Source: Robertkochia aurantiaca
Lineage (GTDB): Bacteria; Bacteroidota; Bacteroidia; Flavobacteriales; Flavobacteriaceae
Length of the DNA stretch: 64,000 nucleotides
Direction of reading: 5' to 3'
Assembly (NCBI RefSeq): GCF_020166495.1
Contig: NZ_JAINZS010000004.1
Span: 248,001-312,000, forward strand
The notes under the pieces were generated by a model that was not told where the DNA came from, ran no database searches, and was given only the letters and a program-made list of their open reading frames with translations. Shown here in pieces: positions 17,455-27,738 of this stretch (position 1 is its first letter; the number at the start of each line of letters is the position of its first letter). The position numbers and the translations under genes are program-made.

Positions 17455-20058
17455 TTATTTACGATTTACCGTATCTTTTTTCTTCTTTCCGAAAATACCT
17501 TTCAGGAGCTGCCCTGCTTTCTCTTCAATAACTTCACGGCTGGCCGGGCTTGAATCTTTCGGCTTGCTTACACTGTCGGTCGCAGTTGACCCCAGCAGCT
17601 TATCAAGTGCCCCTCCTACTGCATCTGTACCCTTTTTGGTAAGCTCATCCCTTTGCTTTTGAACCAAACGCGTAGTGAGCGTGCTAACAGCCTCATCCAT
17701 ATCGGTACTTACCGAAGGATTGGTATAACTTCCGGTGACTGATGCTGTAACCGGAACCGTCATATCGGCACCACCAACTTTTTGCAACAGACTCTGCACT
17801 TCCCCTCCGAGATATCTGGCAGGCACTTCAAATCGCAACTTGTAGTTCATACTCATATCAAAATTGTGCCCTCCTGATACATTGACCTGTATATCGTTAA
17901 AAGTAAAACTGAAAGGTCTTACTTCCACTTTTCCGTCAGAAAACTCCAGATAGGTTTCTATGGTGCGACCTTCAAGCTTCTTGAGATCAAAAAATGAAAG
18001 ATTATTGCTAAGCTGGTTTACCAACGGCATGGATGTCGATTCCACCTCACGGGTGGTGATTCTCGCATCTGCATTCCCGTTCAGGGAGTTCAGCACGGGG
18101 GTCAGGTCTGTACCCAGGTTACCATTCAGCCGCAACTGCGAATTGAGCACACCCTGCAGAGCTTCAGCAAGGGGAACAAGTCTTTTAAGCAGGTCAACCT
18201 TTTCAAAAGAGGAGGCTATATCAAGCTCATTAAGCCCGAAGTTCATATCAAACTGCGGTTCATTTTCACGGGTATTTAAAGTTCCCTTGAGGCTTAAACG
18301 TCCGCCCAGGGCATTCGCACTGATATCGTCGAACTTCAGTTCCTGATCGGCAAGGCTTAACGCTACCCGCGCGTTCTTTAATTCGATATTATCATAGACC
18401 ACCGTGGCTGCCTGACCTCTGAATCGCAGGTCGAGGTTAGCGGGCAATTTAAAAGCATCTTCTGTCTCGCCGGAGGCATCGGTATTGCTGCTGTCGACCG
18501 CCGTTTTAAAATCTGAGACCACAAGCTTCTGGGAATCCAGCTCGAAATCTCCCTTCATGACACCGCCATTCATAACAGCCTCCAGCACCTTATCCAGATT
18601 TCCTGAAAGCTTCATATCGCTTTGCCCTGTTTTAACCATGGTGTTTGACAGGCGTACTTTGTTATTATTCAAAGCCAGATTTGCTGTTTCAATCATCACA
18701 ATTCCCGGCAGCATTTCAGTGGCATATCTTACATCCCTTGCATTCATTGATCCGGCAACCCTGACATTCTTATAGTTCTCCTGCTCTATGGAACGCTGAT
18801 CGAAATTAGCGTCCATATCCACAGTTATAATTCCGTTAAGCTCCTCTTCCATCGGGAGGGGGTAAGCTTTTGAAAGACTACCCAGGTTGATACGACCTTT
18901 TGCTTTCAGGTCAACCAGCATATTCCCGGTGAGCCGGTCGATAAGTGCATGAGCTGCAAATCGATCCTGATCGATCCTGAACCTCAGGGTATCGATATGC
19001 ATATACGTATCATCTGTATCACCTGTTTCATTGGCCAGGCTTCCGGTAAACTCAATGTCATCTACTGACTTGGGAAGGTCCGGATAATTGAAAGAGGCAT
19101 TCTCGGCTACCATCCCTATCGAAAAAGCGGGAATTCGCTCATCGGTAGACATTCCGTTAATGCGACCGTTCACCTTAAAGTCACCACTGGTGGTCACTCC
19201 CTGAATGTTTCCTGAATACGCTTCAGGGATCAGTGCCAGAAAATTGCTGAAATCAGATGCCGGGGTACTGAAGCTCAGATCTACCATTTGCCCCTCATCC
19301 ATCAGTTGCACATACCCATCGAAGATAAGCGGCAAGCGATTTACCAGAGCCTTATTTTCGAGGAAGCTGTATTTATTCTGTTCCAGATCGATCTCCAGCA
19401 GCGCTTCGAGGTCTACCGAATGATGATCGAGATAATTAACACTGTCATATGTAAAAGACACCTTCCCCCGGGTTTGGGTATTGAGGCGGGAAACCACCTG
19501 TGAAAGATCTCCCTGACCACTATGCTCGAGACTGTCGAGCAGTAAATAAATTCCTGTGCCGTAGTCTTCATAACTGATCTTCCCGTTTTCGATACGATAC
19601 GAACGGAGGTCTATTCCGGCCGAACTGCCACCTGGTTCAGCAGGAGCTTCATTGCCACCTGCTTTATAGATGTCGTAATTTGCTTTTCCTGCAGAGTCGA
19701 TCACTATTTTCATACGGGGTTGCTCCATCAAAAACTCATTCACTGAGATCTCACCTGAGTTATCCCAGAGCGTTCGTAATGGTAATGACATACTCAGCCG
19801 GCCAGCCCTGAATAGCGTATCTCCCTTAAAAGGTTCCTTGTTGATCACCTCCGGTTCGCTGAGTGTCAGCGCTACGTCAGGAAAACTTCTGAACAAGCTC
19901 AGATCAGCCGATTCGAAGTCAAATTCAGCATCTATCTGCTTGTTGATCTGTTTTTTTATTTGGTCGGCGATACGATCTCTGAACATATAAGGCAGTATCA
20001 CGAGGGCAGCCAACAGGACCACAAGAATACCGGCGATTATTTTAATGATCTTTTTCAT
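17455..20058 (-). CDS. AsmA-family protein
   Basis: An 867-residue envelope protein with one N-terminal transmembrane segment (residues 4-27) followed by a long beta-rich periplasmic region. The opening block FDFESADLSLFRSFPDVALTL matches the AsmA N-terminal domain, and the C-terminal third (FTFNDIQVNVSGGHNFDMS, YLGGEVQSLL) matches the AsmA-like C-terminal region of the DUF748 superfamily. Relatives such as TamB, YhdP and AsmA bridge the periplasm and help carry phospholipids to the outer membrane. A similar role is inferred. It is monocistronic, with a terminator 20 nt downstream. Confidence 0.88.
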   Translation of the reverse strand: MKKIIKIIAGILVVLLAALVILPYMFRDRIADQIKKQINKQIDAEFDFESADLSLFRSFPDVALTLSEPEVINKEPFKGDTLFRAGRLSMSLPLRTLWDNSGEISVNEFLMEQPRMKIVIDSAGKANYDIYKAGGNEAPAEPGGSSAGIDLRSYRIENGKISYEDYGTGIYLLLDSLEHSGQGDLSQVVSRLNTQTRGKVSFTYDSVNYLDHHSVDLEALLEIDLEQNKYSFLENKALVNRLPLIFDGYVQLMDEGQMVDLSFSTPASDFSNFLALIPEAYSGNIQGVTTSGDFKVNGRINGMSTDERIPAFSIGMVAENASFNYPDLPKSVDDIEFTGSLANETGDTDDTYMHIDTLRFRIDQDRFAAHALIDRLTGNMLVDLKAKGRINLGSLSKAYPLPMEEELNGIITVDMDANFDQRSIEQENYKNVRVAGSMNARDVRYATEMLPGIVMIETANLALNNNKVRLSNTMVKTGQSDMKLSGNLDKVLEAVMNGGVMKGDFELDSQKLVVSDFKTAVDSSNTDASGETEDAFKLPANLDLRFRGQAATVVYDNIELKNARVALSLADQELKFDDISANALGGRLSLKGTLNTRENEPQFDMNFGLNELDIASSFEKVDLLKRLVPLAEALQGVLNSQLRLNGNLGTDLTPVLNSLNGNADARITTREVESTSMPLVNQLSNNLSFFDLKKLEGRTIETYLEFSDGKVEVRPFSFTFNDIQVNVSGGHNFDMSMNYKLRFEVPARYLGGEVQSLLQKVGGADMTVPVTASVTGSYTNPSVSTDMDEAVSTLTTRLVQKQRDELTKKGTDAVGGALDKLLGSTATDSVSKPKDSSPASREVIEEKAGQLLKGIFGKKKKDTVNRK

Positions 20059-20161
20059 TGAAGTAAGGGCTTTAATTGTTTGGTGAAGGTATAAAACACC
20101 GTCATTGCTTTTTTAAAAAATACGGAATTTTAATACAACTTTAAAACCCTCTTCAAAGGTC

Positions 20162-20881
20162 TCAACCCTTGGTCATTGAAAAACTGATCTCTTCGTTTCG
20201 TTCAAGGGCAAAATACCTCCTGAAAAGAAAGACGAACAGATAAAGAAAGGGCGTATCGAATATGGCCACAAGTACCTTGAAAGCGAAGCCGCTTATCACC
20301 AGCCCGTAAAAAGCACTCCAGGGCAATACACCAAACAGACACAACAGCAATACTACTGTGAAGGTATCGACAAACTGTGAGGTGAATGTCGAGAAATTAT
20401 TTCTCAGCCATAAATATTTGCCGTCTGTAATTCGTTTCCAGAAATGGTAAATGGAAATATCGATATACTGAGCGAAGAGATAGGCCATCATCGAAGCGAG
20501 AACAGCTACCGGTGAGAGGGCAAATACCTGGGTAAACACCCGGTCATCTACCGGTGAATCGGCAATAGCGGGAACCGCATTGGCCACCCAAATGATAAGC
20601 ATGGAAAATAAAGAAGCAAATATTCCGGCCGTTACCACCTGATTCGCTCTTTTTTGTCCGTAGATCTCTGAGATCAGATCAGTAATCAGAAAGGTGATGG
20701 GATACGGGAGAATTCCTACCGAAATTTCAAAAAACCGGGCCCCGAAAAGCTCTGAATCTCCGAAAGGATACCAGTAGAAGAATTTCTGGAAGATCAGATT
20801 CGAAACCACCAGGGAGGTAATGAACAGTGCTGCCAGAAAAAGATATACCCGAAAGGCCTTTGACTCTTTGCTGCGATCCAT
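20162..20881 (-). CDS. Queuosine precursor transporter, YhhQ family
   Basis: A 239-residue protein with about six transmembrane segments and the family blocks FITSLVVSNLIFQKFF, PYPITFLITDLISEIYGQKRA and LFAQYIDISIYHFWK. YhhQ-type transporters (formerly DUF165) import 7-cyano-7-deazaguanine or 7-aminomethyl-7-deazaguanine for queuosine in tRNA. It lies 3 nt downstream of sppA and is probably co-transcribed with it, although the functions are unrelated. Confidence 0.88.
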   Translation of the reverse strand: MDRSKESKAFRVYLFLAALFITSLVVSNLIFQKFFYWYPFGDSELFGARFFEISVGILPYPITFLITDLISEIYGQKRANQVVTAGIFASLFSMLIIWVANAVPAIADSPVDDRVFTQVFALSPVAVLASMMAYLFAQYIDISIYHFWKRITDGKYLWLRNNFSTFTSQFVDTFTVVLLLCLFGVLPWSAFYGLVISGFAFKVLVAIFDTPFLYLFVFLFRRYFALERNEEISFSMTKG

Positions 20882-20884
20882 TCT

Positions 20885-22648
20885 TTAGCGTATGTTGATT
20901 TCAAAAGGGAGACGGGCATAGACTCCTTTTTGTTCACCCCAGGTTTTGATATTTTGTAAAATTCCGAACAGCTCTTCCCCTATTTCCTGCTTTAACAACT
21001 CCTGCTTTGAGCGAAACAGACCTACGCCTGAGCGTCCTCTGAGTATTTCCTCTATACTGGTTTCATATACCGGATAATCAATGGTCTTGTAATCGCTTAT
21101 CCCCGCCTGTTCAGCTGCGTATTTCACGGCATCATCAAGGCCTCCCAATTCGTCTACCAATCCTTTTTCAAGAGCCTGAACACCTGTCCACACTCTTCCC
21201 TGCGCCACCTCATCTACGGCTTCCACACTCATATTACGCCCTTCGGCTACCTTGTTGAGAAACTCCCGGTAATAATCTTCGATCTGTTCCCTGGCCAGTT
21301 CACGGAACTCTTCATCTGCCGGTTCAAAAAGGCTATAGGGTGTGGAGTGCCTGTTCGTATTTACCTGTTCAGCATTAATACCAATACGATCTGCGAGCTC
21401 ATGCATATTGGGAATGGTGGCGAACACACCTATCGAACCGGTTACAGTCGAAGGCTCTGCAAAGATATAGTCGCCGGCAACGGCCATAAAGTATCCGCCT
21501 GAAGCAGCCATATCTCCCATGGAAATCACAACCGGTTTCACTTTTCTGGTCACCAGGATCTCTCTCCAGATCAGATCTGAGGTCAGAGCCAATCCGCCAG
21601 GACTATCTATTCTGAGCACGACTGCCTTGATTTTATCGTCTTCCCTGGCCTTTCTGAGTGCTTTGAACATTACGCCCTGACCTATATAGTCATCACTCCC
21701 CTCACCATATCCGATCTCTCCCTGCGCATAGATCACGGCTACGCGATTGCTGCCATATGCACCCCTGGTCTGAGCCACATGTTTCGCGTAATCCCGTATG
21801 GTGATCAGGTTGATATCTTCAGAGGTGGGTTCATCAAGTTTACGCGTGATGAGATCCCTGTATTCGTCGGTATAGAAAAGGGCATCTACGAAGCCGTTTT
21901 CAAGTGCCAGCCCGGGTGTTCTCGCACCCAGGGAATCTGCCAGCCGGTTTAAACGCTCCTTCGGAATATTCCTGTCTGCCGAAATGTCTGCCAAAAAGGT
22001 ATCCCATAATGATTCGAGCAGTTCGGAGATCTGCTCCCTGTTCTCTTCGCTCATTTCATTGCTCAAAAAGGGCTCCACCGCACTTTTATATTTTCCGTGA
22101 CGTATTACCTCCATCTTGACTCCCGACTTCTCCTGAAGCTCTTTATAGAATAGCACTTCTGAAGAAAGCCCTCTGAAATCCAGCTCGCCTGCAGGGTTAA
22201 GAAAAACAGAATCGGCTACTGAAGCCAGGTAATAATCTTTCTGAACCATCAGATCCCCATAGGCATATACCCATTTTCCCGACTCCTTAAATGTCGCTAT
22301 GGCATCACGAATCGCCTTGGCACTGGCCGAACCTGCGGTAAGAAAGGAGTTATTGATACTTATTCCCCTGATGCGATCGTCGGTTCGCGCGTGATCTATG
22401 GCAGAAAGAATATTATTAAGTCCGTTATAATTTTCGTATTCCCATTGCAGGTCAGTGAACTTGAACTGTCCGCCATAATCCTTTATCGGCTCCTGGAAGG
22501 AAATTTCAAGAACCGAGTTGTTTTTTACGCGCACAACATCCTCTGAACTTCCGGCCAGACTGGCGATTATCAGAAAGAACATAAAAATAATACCGAGCGC
22601 TATAAGGGTCCCCATGACAGAGGCAAGCAGGTTTCTGAGAAACTTCAT
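20885..22648 (-). CDS. sppA: Signal peptide peptidase SppA, 67-kDa type (protease IV)
   Basis: SppA is a membrane-anchored serine/lysine protease that degrades cleaved signal peptides. The protein has one N-terminal membrane segment (residues 8-32) and two tandem SppA domains. The general base Lys188 is in RHGKYKSAVEPF of the first domain, and the nucleophile Ser383 is in SMGDMAASGGYFMA of the second, matching the arrangement in E. coli SppA. The 587-residue length is normal for the long form. It heads a two-gene unit with the YhhQ-type transporter. Confidence 0.93.
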   Translation of the reverse strand: MKFLRNLLASVMGTLIALGIIFMFFLIIASLAGSSEDVVRVKNNSVLEISFQEPIKDYGGQFKFTDLQWEYENYNGLNNILSAIDHARTDDRIRGISINNSFLTAGSASAKAIRDAIATFKESGKWVYAYGDLMVQKDYYLASVADSVFLNPAGELDFRGLSSEVLFYKELQEKSGVKMEVIRHGKYKSAVEPFLSNEMSEENREQISELLESLWDTFLADISADRNIPKERLNRLADSLGARTPGLALENGFVDALFYTDEYRDLITRKLDEPTSEDINLITIRDYAKHVAQTRGAYGSNRVAVIYAQGEIGYGEGSDDYIGQGVMFKALRKAREDDKIKAVVLRIDSPGGLALTSDLIWREILVTRKVKPVVISMGDMAASGGYFMAVAGDYIFAEPSTVTGSIGVFATIPNMHELADRIGINAEQVNTNRHSTPYSLFEPADEEFRELAREQIEDYYREFLNKVAEGRNMSVEAVDEVAQGRVWTGVQALEKGLVDELGGLDDAVKYAAEQAGISDYKTIDYPVYETSIEEILRGRSGVGLFRSKQELLKQEIGEELFGILQNIKTWGEQKGVYARLPFEINIR

Positions 22649-22790
22649 CGTGCAATTTTTTTGATTGGTCTACAAAAGGCAATAAATGTTACAACCGATC
22701 CGGCTGATGCCTGTTGTATGAGCCTAAACTTTTCAACAATACCCACAAAGATAAACTTTTGTCGTATTCTTTTTTTTACTTTGCCGATCT

Positions 22791-23930
22791 ATGAAATCGA
22801 GCAAAAAAGCATATCTCTCATTAGGTAGTAATGTAGGCGATCGAATGGGGTATCTGACCAATGCCCTGGAGATGCTGGACGGCCATGCCGGTCAGGTCAC
22901 AAAAACCTCTCCGGTCTACCAAACCCCGGCCATGGGTTTCGAAGGTGACGACTTTTACAACGCCTGTGCACTGTTAGAAACCACGCTGGAACCTCAGGAA
23001 CTGCTGGAAATCATTTTGGCAACTGAACGTATTTTGGGAAGAGTAAGAAGCAGTGACGGGAAATACACGGCGCGCACCATCGACCTGGACATACTGTTCT
23101 ATGAAGATGAGGTCATCGACGAATTTGACCTGAGGGTACCCCACCCCAGGGTACATGAAAGACGTTTTGTTCTGCAACCTCTTTTTGATCTGGCACCTCA
23201 ACTGAAACATCCCGTTTCAGGGAAGTCAATCAAAGAGCTGTTAGAGAACTGCCCTGACACCTCAACGATAAAAAAGATCGATCAGGAGCTGGAAGTGGTC
23301 AAGAAAGACTTCTCAGGATTCAGCTTCATAGCTATTGAAGGAAATATAGGTGCCGGAAAGACCACCCTGGCTAAGAAAATTGCAGCCGATTACGACGGAA
23401 AGCTCATCCTGGAGCAATTTGCCGACAATCCGTTTCTGCCTAAATTCTACGAAAACAGGGAACGCTACGCCTTCCCGCTTGAAATGTCATTTCTGGCTGA
23501 AAGATACCAGCAGTTTACGACCGACACCTCGCAAAGAGACCTGTTCAAGAGTTTTATGGTGAGCGATTACGATATTTTTAAATCGTTGATATTTGCCAAG
23601 GTAACCCTGGCTGAAGAAGAGTTTAAGCTTTACCGAAGACTTTTCAACTTCATGTATAATGAGGTCGCCAAACCCGATGTATACGTTTACCTGCACCAGA
23701 ATACCGAACGGCTGCTCGAAAATATCAGGAAAAGAGGAAGGGATTACGAGCAAAATATTCCGTCTGAATATCTGGATGCCATTAATAAGGGCTACCTGGA
23801 ATTCATCAAAACGCATTCAAGCCTGAATTCGCTGATCATCGACGTCTCCGAGCTTGATTTCGTTCAAAAGCCTGAGGATTACCAGTACATCATCGACCAA
23901 ATACACGAATTCGGGGTCAAGAGAAGATAA
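22791..23930 (+). CDS. folK: FolK fused to a deoxynucleoside kinase
   Basis: Residues 1-160 are FolK (6-hydroxymethyl-7,8-dihydropterin pyrophosphokinase), with LSLGSNVGDRMGYL, SPVYQTPAMGF, LGRVRSSDGKYTARTIDLDI and VPHPRVHERRFVL. Residues about 175-379 are a deoxynucleoside kinase of the dCK/dGK type, with Walker A IEGNIGAGKTTLAKKI, the LAERYQQF block, the DYDIFKS region and the lid RKRGRDYEQNI. One polypeptide therefore combines a folate-synthesis enzyme and a nucleoside-salvage kinase, both of which bind ATP and serve nucleotide pools. I recall the same fusion in other flavobacteria. A terminator lies about 100 nt downstream. Confidence 0.92.
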   Translation: MKSSKKAYLSLGSNVGDRMGYLTNALEMLDGHAGQVTKTSPVYQTPAMGFEGDDFYNACALLETTLEPQELLEIILATERILGRVRSSDGKYTARTIDLDILFYEDEVIDEFDLRVPHPRVHERRFVLQPLFDLAPQLKHPVSGKSIKELLENCPDTSTIKKIDQELEVVKKDFSGFSFIAIEGNIGAGKTTLAKKIAADYDGKLILEQFADNPFLPKFYENRERYAFPLEMSFLAERYQQFTTDTSQRDLFKSFMVSDYDIFKSLIFAKVTLAEEEFKLYRRLFNFMYNEVAKPDVYVYLHQNTERLLENIRKRGRDYEQNIPSEYLDAINKGYLEFIKTHSSLNSLIIDVSELDFVQKPEDYQYIIDQIHEFGVKRR

Positions 23931-24032
23931 TACAGTTTTTTTCAGCGAATTTTTGGTTTTTAAAATCAGGTTTTATTAATTAGTACCACACAAAACGAGC
24001 GAAACTAGCTAACTTTACTTAAATATTTTTCG

Positions 24033-24061
24033 AGGATCCGCACTTACGGATCCTTTTTTTT
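24033..24061 (+). terminator. Terminator after folK-dNK
   Basis: A perfect 8-bp stem (AGGATCCG pairing with CGGATCCT) is followed by eight or more T on the plus strand. Confidence 0.8.
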
Positions 24062-24067
24062 GTCCGG

Positions 24068-24598
24068 TCACTTCCTCATTTTCGATACCACATCCCAGAC
24101 AAGCACTCCGGCACTAACCGAAATATTCAGCGAATGCTTGGTTCCATACTGCGGGATCTCTATCACCCGGTCAACAGCAGACACCACCTTTTGAGCCACT
24201 CCCTTCACCTCGTTACCCAACACGAAGGCATAGCGCTTTCCTTTCTCGGGAGAGAAGTTCTGCAATTCCTGTGCCCCTTCAGCCTGCTCAAGAGCTATGG
24301 TCTCCACATTTTCTTTCTTTAGCTGCTCTACCAGTTCCAGGGTATCTTCAAAGTACTCCCAGCTTACGCTTTCGGTGGCACCCAGCGCCGTCTTATGAAT
24401 GTCTTTATGCGGCGGAGTGGCGGTGATCCCGCATAACCAGATCTTTTCGATCAGAAAAGCATCGGCGGTACGAAATACAGATCCGATATTGTTAAGACTC
24501 CTCACATTATCGAGTATGAGAATCACCGGCATCTTTTCAACCTCCCTGAACTCTGAGACGTTCAACCGATCCAATTCGCTGTTTTTTAATTTTCGCAT
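24068..24598 (-). CDS. SpoU/TrmH-family (SPOUT) RNA 2'-O-methyltransferase
   Basis: A 176-residue SPOUT-fold methyltransferase. The three motifs are present: NIGSVFRTADAF (motif 1), FVLGNEVKGV (motif 2) and IPQYGTKHSLNISVSAGV (motif 3), which build the knotted SAM site. The protein lacks the N-terminal L30e-like substrate domain of RlmB, so it resembles the minimal TrmH/TrmL group acting on tRNA or rRNA. The exact target nucleotide cannot be assigned. A TATTTTTG element at 24622-24615 on the minus strand lies 16 nt upstream of the ATG and may be its -7 box. Confidence 0.88.
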   Translation of the reverse strand: MRKLKNSELDRLNVSEFREVEKMPVILILDNVRSLNNIGSVFRTADAFLIEKIWLCGITATPPHKDIHKTALGATESVSWEYFEDTLELVEQLKKENVETIALEQAEGAQELQNFSPEKGKRYAFVLGNEVKGVAQKVVSAVDRVIEIPQYGTKHSLNISVSAGVLVWDVVSKMRK

Positions 24599-24795
24599 GC
24601 CATTAACTTTTCAGCAAAAATATAATTTCTTAACGCGATATGCATCAGATGTTGATTTCACCTGGCGTAATCCGGGAGAGACTTTGGCCGGCGGCTGCGA
24701 AATATCAACAGTTTCTGTTTATAAACAACCTGACAAAAAATGTAAAAGCCAAACAAAAAATAATAGTTTTGAATATTCTATAAATCCTTTGAGTT

Positions 24796-27408
24796 TTGGC
24801 GGCAAAGAAAAAGAAAGCAACCCCTTTAATGAAGCAGTACAACACCATCAAGGCGAAATATCCTGATGCTCTTTTACTGTTTCGGGTAGGAGATTTTTAC
24901 GAAACTTTTGGTGAAGATGCCGTTCGCACAGCCAAAATTCTTGGGATCGTTTTAACCCAGCGAAACAACGGAAGCGATCGAACCGAACTGGCCGGATTTC
25001 CTCACCATGCCCTGAACACTTACCTGCCTAAGCTCGTAAAGGCGGGTGAAAGGGTAGCCATCTGCGATCAGCTCGAAGACCCCAAACAAACCAAGACGAT
25101 CGTTAAACGGGGTGTGACAGAGCTGGTAACTCCCGGGGTAGCATTGAACGACGACATCCTTCAGGCAGGCAGCAACAATTTTCTCTGTGCGGTACATTCG
25201 GGAAAAACCCTGATGGGGGTTTCATTTTTAGATGTTTCAACCGGTGAATTTCTGCTGGCGGAAGGTAAACCCTCATATATCGACAAGTTGCTGCAGAATT
25301 TCTCTCCCAGTGAAGTTCTGGTATCTAAGAAGCAGAAAATCAGCTTCCGGGAAACCTTTGGAAAACACTGGCATGACTTTCTCCTCGAAGACTGGATCTT
25401 CCAGGATGATTATGCCCGGGAAACCCTGAACACTCACTTTAAAACCAACACCCTGAAAGGCTTTGGCGTTGAAGACCTGAAGGAAGGGATCATCGCGGCA
25501 GGCGCTATCCTGCATTACCTTTCAGAAACACAGCATAAGCAACTCGACCATATCAACAAACTTCAGCGAATCGCAAGGGAAGATTACGTCTGGATGGACC
25601 GTTTCACCATGCGCAACCTTGAGCTTCATCACTCAAACGCTGCCAATGCGGTCACCCTCATCGATATAATCGATCACACACAGTCGCCCATGGGAAGCAG
25701 GCTGTTGAAACGCTGGTTGGCTCTTCCCCTGAAAAAGAGCGAAGAGATCATCGGGCGCCATGAAACGGTCGAACACCTGACCCGGGAGAAAGAACTGCTG
25801 CATGCCCTGCAGCAAAAGATCGGCTCGTTAAGCGACCTGGAGCGCCTGATATCAAAGGTGGCCACCGGTAAGATCAACCCGAGGGAAGTGGTACACCTCA
25901 AAGAATCCCTTTCTGTAATCACACCGATTCAGGAGCTTATCAACAAAAAGGGAAACGACCCCTTGAAGTCTCTTGCCACATCTCTGGATCCTTGTGAGGA
26001 GCTCACAGGTCGTATCAGCACCATGCTGAACGAAGAAGCTCCTGTAAACCTTTCCAAAGGATCGGTGATCGCCGAAGGCTACTCGGCTGAACTCGACGAA
26101 TTGCGCAAGCTGGCATTTTCAGGAAAAGATTATCTCGACCAAATGCTGGAGCGGGAAATGGAAAATACCGGGATCTCATCGCTTAAAATTTCCAGCAACA
26201 ATGTTTTTGGGTATTATATCGAGGTGCGAAACACCCACAAAGACAAGGTTCCTGCTCATTGGATCAGAAAACAAACCCTGGTAAATGCAGAACGCTATAT
26301 CACTGAAGAACTGAAGGAATATGAATCGAAGATCCTCGGAGCCGAAGAGAAAATAGCCGTTCTGGAACAACAGTTGTTTACCCAGCTTGTGGTATGGATG
26401 AATGACCACATACCCGCTGTACAGAAAAACGCAGGCTTGCTGGCGCAGCTTGACTGCCTCTGCGGTTTTGCCAACCTGGCTGTGCAAAATGATTACCGCC
26501 GTCCGCAGATAGACGATTCGACAGACCTGGAGATCGTACAGGGGCGTCATCCCGTGATCGAAAAGCAACTCCCCCCGGGAGAAGCCTATATAGCGAATGA
26601 CGTATGCCTGGATCGCGAATCGCAACAGATCATCATGATCACAGGACCGAACATGAGTGGTAAGTCTGCCATCCTGAGACAAACCGCACTGATCGTTCTT
26701 TTGGCCCAGATGGGTAGTTTTGTTCCTGCCGAATCAGCCCGTATCGGGATAGTCGATAAGATTTTTACCCGGGTGGGTGCCAGCGACAATATCTCGATGG
26801 GTGAATCGACCTTTATGGTGGAGATGAATGAAACAGCAAGCATTCTGAACAATCTTTCTGAGCGAAGCCTGATCCTGCTCGATGAGATCGGCCGTGGTAC
26901 GAGCACCTATGACGGGATCTCTATCGCATGGGCCATCACCGAATACCTGCATGAGCACCCTTCGAAAGCAAAAACGCTTTTCGCCACGCATTATCACGAG
27001 CTCAACGAGATGTGCGACAGTTTTGAACGTATTAAAAACTACAATGTTTCTGTAAAGGAACTGAAAGACAAAGTGCTTTTTCTGCGGAAACTGGTTCCCG
27101 GCGGAAGCGAACACAGTTTTGGTATCCATGTGGCCCGAATGGCCGGGATGCCTCAGCAGGTGATCACACGTGCCAATAAAATGCTGAAGAAGCTCGAAAA
27201 ATCCCATTCGGGGGAAGAGATTGCCGGAAGCCTGAAAGAAGCGGCTGATGAAGAAATGCAACTGAGTTTCTTCAACTTAGATGACCCTTTGCTTGAGGAG
27301 ATCAGAGACGAAATTCTGCATACAGACATCAATACCCTGACCCCGGTGGAGGCCCTTATGAAACTCAACGAGATCAAGCGGATGCTGGTGAAAAAAAAGC
27401 AGGCATAA
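24796..27408 (+). CDS. mutS: DNA mismatch repair protein MutS
   Basis: MutS recognises mismatches and signals to MutL. The mismatch-binding Phe-X-Glu is in [11 protein letters not shown] near the N-terminus. The ATPase has Walker [16 protein letters not shown], the signature [12 protein letters not shown], Walker [16 protein letters not shown] and the FATHYHEL block. The TTG at 24796 is chosen as start because [25 protein letters not shown]-type N-termini are standard in flavobacterial MutS; the first ATG (24829) would remove the lysine-rich tip. The 870-residue length is normal. Confidence 0.96.
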   Translation: MAAKKKKATPLMKQYNTIKAKYPDALLLFRVGDFYETFGEDAVRTAKILGIVLTQRNNGSDRTELAGFPHHALNTYLPKLVKAGERVAICDQLEDPKQTKTIVKRGVTELVTPGVALNDDILQAGSNNFLCAVHSGKTLMGVSFLDVSTGEFLLAEGKPSYIDKLLQNFSPSEVLVSKKQKISFRETFGKHWHDFLLEDWIFQDDYARETLNTHFKTNTLKGFGVEDLKEGIIAAGAILHYLSETQHKQLDHINKLQRIAREDYVWMDRFTMRNLELHHSNAANAVTLIDIIDHTQSPMGSRLLKRWLALPLKKSEEIIGRHETVEHLTREKELLHALQQKIGSLSDLERLISKVATGKINPREVVHLKESLSVITPIQELINKKGNDPLKSLATSLDPCEELTGRISTMLNEEAPVNLSKGSVIAEGYSAELDELRKLAFSGKDYLDQMLEREMENTGISSLKISSNNVFGYYIEVRNTHKDKVPAHWIRKQTLVNAERYITEELKEYESKILGAEEKIAVLEQQLFTQLVVWMNDHIPAVQKNAGLLAQLDCLCGFANLAVQNDYRRPQIDDSTDLEIVQGRHPVIEKQLPPGEAYIANDVCLDRESQQIIMITGPNMSGKSAILRQTALIVLLAQMGSFVPAESARIGIVDKIFTRVGASDNISMGESTFMVEMNETASILNNLSERSLILLDEIGRGTSTYDGISIAWAITEYLHEHPSKAKTLFATHYHELNEMCDSFERIKNYNVSVKELKDKVLFLRKLVPGGSEHSFGIHVARMAGMPQQVITRANKMLKKLEKSHSGEEIAGSLKEAADEEMQLSFFNLDDPLLEEIRDEILHTDINTLTPVEALMKLNEIKRMLVKKKQA

Positions 27409-27433
27409 AAAAGCATGCTTTTTAAAAAAATAC

Positions 27434-27463
27434 TTTGCATTTTACAGAAATGTTTTAAATTTG
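27434..27463 (+). promoter_or_regulatory. Promoter of the tRNA-Gly/tRNA-Leu unit
   Basis: TTTG at 27434-27437 and TAAATTTG at 27456-27463 match the Bacteroidota -33/-7 consensus with 18 nt between them. Transcription would start about 55 nt before tRNA-Gly. Confidence 0.75.
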
Positions 27464-27525
27464 CACCTGCTATCACGGCAAGAGTTCGAGAGAACGAACC
27501 GAATAGCACCGTTCATATAAACCAT

Positions 27526-27598
27526 GCGAAAATAGCTCAGTTGGTAGAGCGCAACCTTGCCAAGGTTGAGGTCGCGGGTTCGAATCCCGTTTTTCGCT
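27526..27598 (+). tRNA. tRNA-Gly (anticodon GCC)
   Basis: All 73 nt fold into a standard cloverleaf. The acceptor stem is GCGAAAA/TTTTCGC, the D arm is GCTC/GAGC, the anticodon arm CAACC/GGTTG encloses the loop TTGCCAA, and the T arm is GCGGG/CCCGT with TTCGAAT. The discriminator is T and CCA is not encoded. Confidence 0.96.
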
Positions 27599-27600
27599 CT

Positions 27601-27632
27601 AATACGCAGGCCCCTGCTTGCGTATTTTTTTT
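27601..27632 (+). terminator. Hairpin with T run between tRNA-Gly and tRNA-Leu
   Basis: An 8-bp stem (AATACGCA pairing with TGCGTATT) is followed by eight T. No separate promoter for tRNA-Leu is visible in the 15 nt that remain, so read-through or RNA processing at this hairpin seems likely. Confidence 0.65.
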
Positions 27633-27647
27633 ACCAGTGCGAGAGCA

Positions 27648-27733
27648 GCTCGAGTGGTGGAATTGGTAGACACGTTGGACTTAAAATCCAATGAACAGCA
27701 ATGTTCGTGCGGGTTCAAGTCCCGCCTCGAGTA
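27648..27733 (+). tRNA. tRNA-Leu (anticodon TAA)
   Basis: A class II tRNA of 86 nt. The acceptor stem is GCTCGAG/CTCGAGT (one G-T pair), the anticodon arm TTGGA/TCCAA encloses the loop CTTAAAA, a long variable arm follows (GAACAGCAATGTTC), and the T loop is TTCAAGT. The discriminator is A, as expected for tRNA-Leu. CCA is not encoded. Confidence 0.95.
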
Positions 27734-27738
27734 CAGAT

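Noticed and set aside
24768-24791. TTTG and CTTTG ahead of mutS as a promoter
   Set aside because: The -7 sequence ATCCTTTG lacks TA at the required place and the spacing is only 12 nt.
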